Assembly (NCBI GenBank): GCA_964569425.1
Contig: CAZMVD010000098.1
Coordinates: 1-15,878, forward strand
Direction of reading: 5' to 3'
DNA: 15,878 nucleotides
Source: JACQXM01 sp964569425
GTDB lineage: Bacteria; Planctomycetota; Phycisphaerae; UBA1845
The translations under genes and the position numbers were made by a program. Positions 7,317 through 14,634 of the stretch are shown one piece after another. Within the stretch, counting starts at the first letter, position 1, and every line of letters starts with the position of its first letter. Under the pieces are notes generated by a model, which did no database searches, was not told where the DNA came from, and was given only the letters and a program-made list of their open reading frames with translations.

Positions 7317-7453
7317 TTGAGAACCAGCCTGATAAACCCCGTCCGTACAGTGCGCGCACGACCACCTGCGCGACAACGTCGATTTCTAGTGCGGTCTCCC
7401 GGTCCGGGCGAAGTGAATAACGGCCAAGTGCCGTTCGCCGACCAGCCAAATTC

Positions 7454-7482
7454 ATCATAGAAATCGACATGGGTGGTGTCAA
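7454..7482 (-). promoter_or_regulatory. Strong sigma70-type promoter for the histidine kinase
   Basis: On the minus strand: TTGACA (7477-7482, 6 of 6), a 17-base spacer and TATGAT (7454-7459, 5 of 6). It is the best promoter match seen in the window. Transcription would start near 7447, giving a leader of about 70 bases to TTG 7376 or 130 bases to TTG 7316. The hairpin at 7419-7435 would lie in that leader. Confidence 0.7.
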
Positions 7483-7571
7483 TCCGCGAGTGTCGCAGAT
7501 GTGTAAACTTATCCGTTGACTCCGTTTCGTCTGTACGAAAGTGGCGGTTGTTCGGGAATGCCACGGCATGG

Positions 7572-7589
7572 CGTTTCCGATCGGAAACG
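7572..7589. promoter_or_regulatory. Perfect 18-bp palindrome, possible operator
   Basis: CGTTTCCGA is followed without a gap by TCGGAAACG, its exact reverse complement. A dimeric regulator could bind here. It is about 90 bases upstream of the kinase -35 box and about 200 bases upstream of ATG 7788. Function is inferred from symmetry and position only. Confidence 0.4.
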
Positions 7590-7787
7590 GGCGCGCCGTC
7601 GTTCGTGGGGCAACCCTTGGTCTGATAAGTCTAACCAGGGCGGGGGTTCTCGGATCGCTCATTTAAAGCGGCGTGAAGTGTAGGCCGAAATGATCATGGA
7701 GAAGGCGAACTGATTGATTGGCCAGAAGTGCGTGCGGCGGCCACCCTTTTCGTGGTTGTTTCGTTTCAGGGGCAGGGACTCAGTACT

Positions 7788-8312
7788 ATGGATGCGAATC
7801 CGCGCCAAACTGGTTACCAACGGCTGATGCAGAAGGCAGCGCCGCCACCCGCACCGCAGCGGACGGTGGAATCGGACCTCGATTCGCTGTTGACGACGAT
7901 CCGGCAGCAGGAAACGCAGAAGCCGACGGCCGCGGGCGGACCGACAGTTGCCGAGGCGCGCATGCAGGCGTTGCGCGAGCAAATCGTCCGGGACTTCGTT
8001 CCCATTTTCCAGGAATTGATGGAGAAGTACGCGGGCAACGGCATCGTGATGGATTTGGATGCATCGAACTTCCTTGAGGGGGGGCGGGAGATTCGGATAG
8101 AGTTTGCGTTCGGCGAATACCGTTCGCTGCTGGTGGGCACGGTCACACCGGATGCGGTCGCCTTTCATGAAACCCGGTACACGCCGGAGATGCGGGGAGA
8201 GCTGGTGAGCGGACCGGCGCTGCGCCTGCGGCAATTGAATGAACAGACATTTCGCGAATTCATCTGCGAGCGGCTGGCGATGCTGCTGCGTATGGCGATG
8301 AAGCGGCGGTAG
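7788..8312 (+). CDS. Conserved-looking protein of unknown function, 174 residues
   Basis: This is a soluble protein that I do not recognise as a named family. The N-terminal 50 residues are polar and Pro/Gln-rich, probably flexible. A helix about 55-85 (EARMQALREQIVRDFVPIFQEL) leads into a mixed domain with alternating strands (GREIRIEFAFGEYRSLLVGTV). A helix at the C-terminus reads LRLRQLNEQTFREFICERLA. There is no signal peptide, membrane span or metal-binding motif. ATG 7788 has a purine-rich site (CAGGGGCAGGG) about a dozen bases upstream and was preferred to GTG 7728. It is divergent from the kinase and convergent with the long minus-strand gene group. The clean domain pattern argues for a real gene. 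Confidence 0.75.
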   Translation: MDANPRQTGYQRLMQKAAPPPAPQRTVESDLDSLLTTIRQQETQKPTAAGGPTVAEARMQALREQIVRDFVPIFQELMEKYAGNGIVMDLDASNFLEGGREIRIEFAFGEYRSLLVGTVTPDAVAFHETRYTPEMRGELVSGPALRLRQLNEQTFREFICERLAMLLRMAMKRR

Positions 8313-8380
8313 GGTCCGGCTTCTGTCGGCCCGGATTCGCCGATCCGCGATGCATATTTCCTGTTCGGGAGGACGGCGCG

Positions 8381-10360
8381 CTAGCGTTTGTATCGTTCGC
8401 CGGGATCGACGCCCTCGGGGCGCGGTGCACCGCGCAGTTGCAAGTCCTGTTTCCTGGCTTCCTCCATCCCTGCGGGTTCGTCAAAGGCGGCGGCGAGCGA
8501 CCAAGGCGGATCCTGGGCGGCGCAGAACTCTTCGAAATAGGGCAACAGTCCGTCATAAGCGAGCTGGCGAATATCGAGGGGGAGGTTGCGCCACAGTCGC
8601 GCTTTGAAGAGGGGATCGAGCTGCGGTTGCTTAAAAAACTCGATGGTCTGGTCGCGCATGAGGATGCGGAAGGGCTGCATTTTTCGACGATCGTTGATGT
8701 CCACTTTGCTGTCGCGCATCCAATAGTCGTATGCTTTGCGGGCCAGTTCGAATGCGTTCAGTCCGGCGCGCGACTGACCGAGTCCGACGTGCTTGAGCCC
8801 GCGGACGATGAACGAGCGGATGAGCCCGTTGGCGGCACGGTGGGTGTCGAGCTGGTTGAGCAGGTCGCTCATGACGAACGCGTCTATGGTGTTGAGATAG
8901 CGTGACTGGACGGAACCGTCGGGGTGGGGATTGTTTTCGCGGAGCCAGGCGAAGAAGTTCTCGGCCTGGGCGAGGTTTTCCTCGCCGCCTTCGAGGTAGA
9001 GGAGCTGGATCCAGTTTTCCATGTTGGACACGAAGCCGGTCATGAAGTTGGGGCCGGGAGTGCCCTCGATGAAATCGGGATGGTCCCCGAAGTATTCCTT
9101 GCCGATGCGCAGGTAGGTGTCGTAGAGGTAGGGGATGTAGCGGACCTCGGGGGTGAAGTCCACGTAGGAGGCGAAGGGGTCGTCAAAGTCGGGCCAGAGG
9201 ACCATGCGTCCGCGCATGGTGAGGCTCTGGAGGGCGAAGAGGATATTGCGGGCGTTGTTGATGGCATCGGAGAGGTTAAGGCCCTCGACGCCCTGAGACA
9301 GTTTGTCGCCCCAACTGGCCCAGTACAGGGAATGGGAGAAGGCGTTTCGCCAGTCGAGGGGGCCGTACTGGTTGACCATGAGGTCGAGCATCCAGTCGAG
9401 GTCCATCTTGTAGCGCTCGCGCAGGAGGCGGGAGCGGAGTGCGGCGAGAAGCCGGTCGCGGGCGTCGGCGAACTGCGGATTACTCAGCAACTGGAGGCGG
9501 TCGGCAAAACGCGGATCCAGGGTGGGAGGCGCTTTGAGCAACTCTTCGGCTTTGAGTTCGGGGCGCAGGTGCCGGGCCACAAAGTCGAGGAGGGAATCGT
9601 CGGGTTCGAGCTGGAGTTCGCGCAATTGCGCCACCAGTCGGCGGACTTCGGCATCGTCATTCAGGAAACGCTCGGTGTCGCGCGGGGCGTCCACCACGCG
9701 GCGGAACCAGTCGAAATACTGTTCGTCGGAGAGGGTAATGGGGTGGGCGCCGAGCACGCGCTCGATTTCCACCGCGAGGGCGCGTTTGTAATTGAGGTGT
9801 TCGTCGTCGAGAATGTCGCCGATCTTGTGCCAGTAAATCCACTGCAATTCGCGATAGAGGGTGACGGCGCGGGGGTTGTACTGGATGCCCTCGTCGCGGA
9901 GCAGCTTGATGCCGTTCTGCACCCATTGCCAGCGTGCTTCGGGCGTGTATTGAGAGACGGAGATGTTGTAGGCCATGTTCCATGCGGCGGTGGACCACAC
10001 GCGCGGAAAACGGGGAGCCAATCGGCACACGGTCAGGTGGAGCTGCATGGCCTCATAGGTTTTTCCTTCCTGTTTCAGTCGCTCTGCGCGGATGGCGGCC
10101 CAGTCGATCGCGAGGGCGCGAAAGGTTCCCAGCTTGCCAAGTAGAGCAATGGTGGGCGGGAGGCCGCGGATGCTATCGGGGTCGATCACCAGTTGGCGCT
10201 CCTTGCGCACGGCGTTTATCGGGGCGACCAGCAGGCCGGCGGCGACGAGACAAACCAGGGCGACGAAAAGTGCGATGGTCTGCACGCGCAATTCGCGGCG
10301 TTGCGCGACGCGGCGCGCCTGGAGGTGTTCGGGCAGAACGGAATGGAGCGCCTGGGTCAT
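8381..10360 (-). CDS. Membrane-anchored protein of unknown function, likely helical repeats
   Basis: This 659-residue protein has a single N-terminal membrane span at about 26-46 after a basic stretch (RRVAQRREL), so the rest should face the periplasm. Residues 70-160 carry a recurrent planctomycete pattern: GTFRALAIDWAAIRAERLKQ, then RLAPRFPRVWSTAAWNMAYN, and a helix pair with GIKLLRDEGIQYNPR. These read as TPR-like paired helices. The remainder is mostly helical, with many Trp and Tyr. It begins 110 bases after the ABC permease on the same strand, so it is probably the last gene of that operon and may be an accessory part of the exporter. ATG 10360 was chosen over GTG 10390 because AGG lies about 10 bases upstream and the longer form lacks a ribosome site. 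No enzymatic motif was seen. Confidence 0.82.
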   Translation of the reverse strand: MTQALHSVLPEHLQARRVAQRRELRVQTIALFVALVCLVAAGLLVAPINAVRKERQLVIDPDSIRGLPPTIALLGKLGTFRALAIDWAAIRAERLKQEGKTYEAMQLHLTVCRLAPRFPRVWSTAAWNMAYNISVSQYTPEARWQWVQNGIKLLRDEGIQYNPRAVTLYRELQWIYWHKIGDILDDEHLNYKRALAVEIERVLGAHPITLSDEQYFDWFRRVVDAPRDTERFLNDDAEVRRLVAQLRELQLEPDDSLLDFVARHLRPELKAEELLKAPPTLDPRFADRLQLLSNPQFADARDRLLAALRSRLLRERYKMDLDWMLDLMVNQYGPLDWRNAFSHSLYWASWGDKLSQGVEGLNLSDAINNARNILFALQSLTMRGRMVLWPDFDDPFASYVDFTPEVRYIPYLYDTYLRIGKEYFGDHPDFIEGTPGPNFMTGFVSNMENWIQLLYLEGGEENLAQAENFFAWLRENNPHPDGSVQSRYLNTIDAFVMSDLLNQLDTHRAANGLIRSFIVRGLKHVGLGQSRAGLNAFELARKAYDYWMRDSKVDINDRRKMQPFRILMRDQTIEFFKQPQLDPLFKARLWRNLPLDIRQLAYDGLLPYFEEFCAAQDPPWSLAAAFDEPAGMEEARKQDLQLRGAPRPEGVDPGERYKR

Positions 10361-10469
10361 GGGAATACCTGGGTAGCGCGCGGGAAGCACATCGCGCGCA
10401 TGCGCGGGCGGACTCGTACGATGGTTGCCATGCGACGCCGGCCCGGGGGTTGCGGGGGATGATTGAACA

Positions 10470-11888
10470 TCAGAACGACACCTCCGCCACTTCGCGGCGG
10501 TAGAAGAGGAGCATGGCCAGGCCGAGCACGACAGCCAGCTTGACGATCACCAGTTCTCCGATGCCCTGCAAGACCCAGACCAGAGAGACGTTGCGGCCGT
10601 TGACGAATGTTTCGATGGCGTTGTAGCGGCCGAAGTCGGGGAGAATCCATCCGATGCCGTTGTACACCAATGCGATCAACTGCACGAGAAATTCCTTGAA
10701 GGAGGCGAACATCGAGGCGGTGTCCTCGGAGACGTAATCGAACGCCTCGCTCAGGAAGGAGCGCGAGCCGGCGAGGGCGTAGACGGTGAAGGAAGCCAGG
10801 CAGGCTACGGGAAAGGAGAACATGGTGGTCATGAGCACGGCCACACCCGCCAGAAACATGAGTTTGCACATCATCAGCACCAGCAGGCGGACGAGGTTCC
10901 AGCCGAACCCGCCGACGACAAAGAGCACTTCGACGCCGTCGGAGGCGCGGATTTCGAGTACGTTGCGCCACTGGACTTCGCCTTCGAAGGGATTGTAGTT
11001 GCTAAGCATGACGGAGAGGGTGCCGTCGGGCGCGACGCTGTCGGCGGGGACGGCGATGGTGTGAAAGCGCCCGACCACGTGGCGGACCGGAACGATGTAG
11101 GACCTGGAGCCTCTGGTCGGGTCGCCGAATCGCCATAAGGCGCGATAGATTTCGTCAGGTGGGTACTGGGACACTTCCGTTTTGTAGCGAAGGTGGATGG
11201 TGTTGGCGGGGTCGCGATCACAGAGGATGTTGCGGAACTCGAACACGCGGTTGTCCTGCGGACCGATGACGCGCCAACGAGCTTCGTATTTCTTCAGGAG
11301 CCGCTGCTTTTCAACTGCCGGGTCGAAACCGGGCACATCAACGTATTTTCCCTCTTCCATGTTTCGTTCAAACTCGGCCTGGGCGGGGCGCGAGAAGTCC
11401 GGCGGCACGACCTGAGCGGCATGGCGGGCGACGAGCACTTCGTTGCGAAGCTCGGCTTCATCGACTCGGCGTTCGGGCTCGGACTGGCGCTGGTTGGGCG
11501 GATTTCGCTGGATGTAGTGGACCATGCCAAAAGCGGAAAGTCCGGCGAAGGCGAGGAACAACCCATTGAGCAGCGTGATGCCCAGCCACTTGCCGAGGAT
11601 GAACTGCCAGCGGGGAATGGGCTTGGTCATCACCAGAAGGATCTGACGGTTTGACAGCTCGTCGGAGAGGGATCGTGAGAGAAAAATGGTGAGCAGTCCG
11701 AGCAGCAGGCCGGTGACGCTGAGCGAATAGGTGAGGAAGCTCTGCACGGCCCCGGTGACGGAGTTGTCGCCGGTGATGGAGAAGGGCAGCCCGAGCAGGA
11801 CCATCAAGAGGATGACGAGGAAGACGACCGCAATCTTCATGCGGATGCCTTCGGCGATCATCTGGCGTGCGACGGCCCAGATCTTCAT
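10470..11888 (-). CDS. ABC-2 type transporter permease
   Basis: This is the 472-residue membrane subunit paired with the ATPase encoded just upstream. Predicted spans lie at about 18-36, 48-71 and 100-126, then several in the C-terminal part (about 325-372, 400-416 and 435-461). The segment LSDELSNRQILLVMTKPIPRWQFILGKWLG after the second span is the cytosolic coupling region typical of ABC-2 permeases of the NosY kind. A soluble insertion of about 195 residues (127-320) lies between spans three and four and should be extracytoplasmic. The first half of this insertion is charged and probably helical; the second half is beta-rich. The ATG overlaps the ATPase stop as ATGA, so translation is probably coupled. 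Substrate is unknown. Confidence 0.88.
   Translation of the reverse strand: MKIWAVARQMIAEGIRMKIAVVFLVILLMVLLGLPFSITGDNSVTGAVQSFLTYSLSVTGLLLGLLTIFLSRSLSDELSNRQILLVMTKPIPRWQFILGKWLGITLLNGLFLAFAGLSAFGMVHYIQRNPPNQRQSEPERRVDEAELRNEVLVARHAAQVVPPDFSRPAQAEFERNMEEGKYVDVPGFDPAVEKQRLLKKYEARWRVIGPQDNRVFEFRNILCDRDPANTIHLRYKTEVSQYPPDEIYRALWRFGDPTRGSRSYIVPVRHVVGRFHTIAVPADSVAPDGTLSVMLSNYNPFEGEVQWRNVLEIRASDGVEVLFVVGGFGWNLVRLLVLMMCKLMFLAGVAVLMTTMFSFPVACLASFTVYALAGSRSFLSEAFDYVSEDTASMFASFKEFLVQLIALVYNGIGWILPDFGRYNAIETFVNGRNVSLVWVLQGIGELVIVKLAVVLGLAMLLFYRREVAEVSF
11885..11888 (-). other. ATGA start-stop overlap of ABC ATPase and permease
   Basis: The TGA of the ATPase and the ATG of the permease share two bases within ATGA on the minus strand. 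This arrangement usually couples translation and supports a one-to-one protein complex. Confidence 0.85.
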
Positions 11889-13123
11889 GGCGCGTGCTTC
11901 TCACTCGGTGGCGCGGGGCTAGCTTTCTTGCCGGTGCCGAGCAGGGAGTTGATCACGCTCTCGTCGGCGTCGACGGGTTTGCGGGGCCGGTCCGGCGGGG
12001 TGGCGGGCGGGGCGGGCGGGGGCGTGCGGGTGGTGTCGGGCGTGGAGGGGGAATCGCCCAGCAGGTCGTCGATGACTTCGCGCGAGGGTTCGGGCCTGGC
12101 GGCGCGCCGGGGCGTCGGGGGCGCGGCAGCGACCGGCTCGGTTCGCCGCGATGCCGCGCTGACCAGGTTTTCGATGACTTGTTGTGATTCATCCTGGGTG
12201 GGGGTGCGGAGGAACTCGGGCACGGCGCCGCCGCCGCGCGCACCGGAGGTACGGATGTTGGCGGCCTGGGCTTCTTCCACGATTCTCAGGAAGAAGTCCT
12301 CGAGTTTCATGCGCGGGTGCGAAACACCGAGGATATCTTTCTGTTCCAACCGGTTCACCAGATCGCGGACCCGGGCGAGCGTTTCTTCAGAGAGTGCGGG
12401 GGTCGTGATCTGGGTGACGTCGGTTTTCTGGAGAAGTTCGCCGATGTCGCCCATGGCGCGTTGTTGGCCGCCGTACAGGATGGTGACGCGATCGCACACG
12501 TCTTCGACGTCGGCGAGGACGTGGCTGGAGAGCAGGATGGTTTTTCCCTTGCGACCCAGTTCGCGAATGACGTCCTTGATCTGGCGGGCGCCGATGGGGT
12601 CGAGGCCGGAGGTGGGCTCGTCGAGAATCAGGAATTCGGGATCGTTGATGAGGGCCTGAGCGAGGCCGATGCGCCGGGCCATGCCCTTGCTGTATTCGCC
12701 GATGGGTCGTTTGGCTTCCTGGCGCAAGCCGACCATGTCAAGCAGGCGGTCGGCGCGATCGTTGCGAATGCGGGTCGGCAGGCGGAACAGTCGCCCGTAG
12801 AAGTCCAACGTTTCGTGGGCGACGAGAAAGCGATAGAGGTAGGACTCTTCGGGAAGGAAACCAATGCGGGCCTTTACGGCGACGTCGGTGGGCGCTTTGC
12901 CGAAAATGGAGATGCGTCCGCGGGTGGGGTAAAGGAGCCCGAGCAGCATCTTGATGGTGGTGGTTTTTCCCGAGCCATTGGGACCGAGCAGGCCGAACAC
13001 TTCTCCCGGGCGGATTTCCAAGTTGAGGTCCTGGACCGCCTCGACCTTGGGTCGCCGCCAGAAATCCCTGAAGATCTTGTAGAGCCCCGCGGTCTGCACC
13101 ACAGGAATTCTGCGATTCACCAT
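11885..13123 (-). CDS. ABC transporter ATPase with long disordered C-terminal tail
   Basis: This 412-residue ATPase would power the adjacent permease. Walker A is GPNGSGKT (47-54), the Q-loop region reads GFLPEESYLY (88-97), and the signature is YSKGMARRI (144-152). Walker B is FLILDEP (164-170), followed by SGLD (172-175) and the switch His 201. The nucleotide-binding core ends near 290. The last 100 or so residues are Pro/Ala/Thr-rich and carry three short motifs: VIENLV (316-321), VIDDLL (350-355) and VINSLL (390-395). ATPases of this family usually end near 300-320 residues, so the tail is an extension. ATG 13123 was preferred to TTG 13171, which adds 16 residues without family resemblance. 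The gap to the HflK-like gene is 143 bases, so a separate promoter is possible. Confidence 0.93.
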   Translation of the reverse strand: MVNRRIPVVQTAGLYKIFRDFWRRPKVEAVQDLNLEIRPGEVFGLLGPNGSGKTTTIKMLLGLLYPTRGRISIFGKAPTDVAVKARIGFLPEESYLYRFLVAHETLDFYGRLFRLPTRIRNDRADRLLDMVGLRQEAKRPIGEYSKGMARRIGLAQALINDPEFLILDEPTSGLDPIGARQIKDVIRELGRKGKTILLSSHVLADVEDVCDRVTILYGGQQRAMGDIGELLQKTDVTQITTPALSEETLARVRDLVNRLEQKDILGVSHPRMKLEDFFLRIVEEAQAANIRTSGARGGGAVPEFLRTPTQDESQQVIENLVSAASRRTEPVAAAPPTPRRAARPEPSREVIDDLLGDSPSTPDTTRTPPPAPPATPPDRPRKPVDADESVINSLLGTGKKASPAPPSEKHAP

Positions 13124-13151
13124 ACCGAATTCTCTGGCGTTTGTGCGGAAC

Positions 13152-13237
13152 GGGGAGCGACTCCCCCGCAACGATCAACCGTTTCGTTTTCGTGCGAGCG
13201 TTCGGCGAGCGGCGGAGCTGCCGTTGCGGCGAACGGC
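13152..13237 (-). other. Two hairpins in the gap between the HflK-like gene and the ABC operon
   Basis: GGGGAG (13152-13157), CGA loop and CTCCCC (13161-13166) form a perfect 6-bp stem. GCCGTT (13220-13225) and AACGGC (13232-13237) form another with a 6-base loop. Neither is followed by a T-tract. They may end or attenuate transcription from the SPFH genes into the ABC genes; this is inferred from position. Confidence 0.3.
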
Positions 13238-13266
13238 CTCGTCCGCCCGTCGAACCGGTCGCGGAA

Positions 13267-14616
13267 CTAATCGAACTCGGGCCCCAGCGGGACCATTTTC
13301 TTTGGACGGAGCTTACCGACGTCGAAGGTCTGGTCGCGCAAGCGGAGCGCTTCATCCTGCCGGGATTGTTCGGGATCGAGGGGAATGTGCAGGCGCATCG
13401 GCGTTCCGCGGGGGCGATAGATCTTGGTAACCCCGGCCGCCTGGAAAATCTGCTGTTTGGTTTCTTCCCAGAGTCTTCCGATCAGGAGCCGCGGATTGCG
13501 TTCAAACTCGGGCAGCAGGGTGCGGTACATTTCCATGTCACTCTGCATGCGCGCGACCTGAACGGTGAGATAAGCGTCGGCGTCCTTGATCATGCGACCG
13601 GCGTTTCCTTCGACTTCGAACTTCAAGAGGCGATTGCGCTCCTCTGCGAGGGAGTCGATCGGATCGTTGTTGCGGATGGCCGCGTCGATTTCATCGAGCA
13701 CCTGCACGAATCGCGGGTAGGCGGCGCCGGCGGCTTCGCTCAGGCGCTTGGTTCGTTCCTGTTCGGCGCTGCGGATCTTGGCCTGTTTGGCGTTTTCGGC
13801 GCGCTGGGTGTTGTCGAATGCGTGGCGTACCTGGAGGGGCGGGGTGGGTTCCTGGAGCTCGACCAGGGTAACCTCGATTCCGCTCTGGAGGTCGCGCAGT
13901 TTCTCGTTGAGGCGGCGTTTCATCTCCATCTGCACGAAGTCGACGCGGGTGCGGATGATCTCCTCGGCGGTCAACTCCGCGGCGACTTGAATGCCCGCGG
14001 TTTCGACGAGCGTTCGGATGAGTGATTCGGCGGATTCCACGCGGTCCCCGACGATGTTGGCGATGTAGGCACGGACGTCGTCGATCTTGTAGGTTAACTT
14101 CCATTGGATGTGGACGAGCCCGGAGTCAGCGGTAAGCAGGGAACCGTCGAGAACGGGGTGCAGCCCCTGCCCCTCGCCGCGGGCGATGAACGCCAGGGAC
14201 CTGCCGATTTCAGTCGCGTCGCGGTGAAAAGTGTGGCTGGTGATGACGAGGTCATTGCTCTTGCGGGTGGGCAGGGGCAGGATTTCGTCGATGGGAAAGG
14301 GGAACGCCCAGACCAATCCGGCTTCATGCACTTCGGGCCGCAACTCGCCCAGGCGAACGACGAGCGCCTGTTCGCTGCTCTCGATGCTTCGGACGTTGGA
14401 GAAGATGTAGAGTACGACCAGCACGGCCATGATGCCCTTGAGGATGCTGAAGCTGGCGCGGAGTGCATCGGCCAGCGACTGGTTGGCGGCGTCCAAAGGT
14501 TCCTCAAGCCCGCCGGGGTCGCGATGGGCGTGATCGTCGCTCGGCCCGTTGTTCGGGTCGTCGTGCGCGTGAGTATGATCATCGTGTACGTGCATATTGT
14601 GTTCCGAGAGGCTCAT
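13267..14616 (-). CDS. hflK: HflK-like SPFH/prohibitin-family membrane protein
   Basis: This 449-residue membrane scaffold protein belongs to the SPFH (stomatin/prohibitin/flotillin/HflK/C) family. In other bacteria HflK and HflC form a cage around the FtsH protease. Residues 1-33 are rich in His (8) and acidic residues (HNMHVHDDHTHAHDD) and precede the single span at about 57-74. The SPFH domain follows, with EQALVVRLGE, GLVWAFPFPIDEI and LTADSGLVHIQWKLTYKI, the last matching the HflK signature LTxDxNLVxxxWxVxY. A long coiled-coil region (about 270-350, with ENAKQAKIRSAEQERTKRL) leads to a C-terminal tail. The gene starts 18 bases after the HflC-like stop, and AAGGA overlapping that stop is a possible ribosome site, so co-translation is likely. 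The symbol is by family resemblance. Confidence 0.85.
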   Translation of the reverse strand: MSLSEHNMHVHDDHTHAHDDPNNGPSDDHAHRDPGGLEEPLDAANQSLADALRASFSILKGIMAVLVVLYIFSNVRSIESSEQALVVRLGELRPEVHEAGLVWAFPFPIDEILPLPTRKSNDLVITSHTFHRDATEIGRSLAFIARGEGQGLHPVLDGSLLTADSGLVHIQWKLTYKIDDVRAYIANIVGDRVESAESLIRTLVETAGIQVAAELTAEEIIRTRVDFVQMEMKRRLNEKLRDLQSGIEVTLVELQEPTPPLQVRHAFDNTQRAENAKQAKIRSAEQERTKRLSEAAGAAYPRFVQVLDEIDAAIRNNDPIDSLAEERNRLLKFEVEGNAGRMIKDADAYLTVQVARMQSDMEMYRTLLPEFERNPRLLIGRLWEETKQQIFQAAGVTKIYRPRGTPMRLHIPLDPEQSRQDEALRLRDQTFDVGKLRPKKMVPLGPEFD

Positions 14617-14634
14617 CAGAGCCGGGAGGTCCTT

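Larger units (their letters stand above)
7317..7787. other. Divergent intergenic region with four inverted repeats
   Basis: This region separates the kinase (minus) from the 174-residue gene (plus). It contains the kinase promoter and four exact inverted repeats: AACGGC/GCCGTT (7419-7435), TTTCGT/ACGAAA (7525-7540), ATGCC/GGCAT (7558-7569) and an 18-base palindrome (7572-7589). No convincing plus-strand promoter was identified. GTG 7728 opens a longer frame for the plus-strand gene, but its extra 20 residues are not protein-like for this family. Confidence 0.6.

Noticed and set aside
7317..7376. Cys-containing N-terminal extension of the kinase (CAHC)
   Set aside because: It depends on a TTG with no ribosome site placed a few codons after a stop. 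The family-typical FHA start is at 7316. It remains possible because the promoter lies further upstream.
8924..10144. 406-codon plus-strand open frame
   Set aside because: It is antisense to the membrane-anchored gene and has the same Gly/Val/Glu-rich shadow composition.
10395..10406. 12-base palindrome CGCGCATGCGCG before the anchored-protein gene
   Set aside because: It is simple GC alternation that arises easily in such DNA; there is no other sign of a site.
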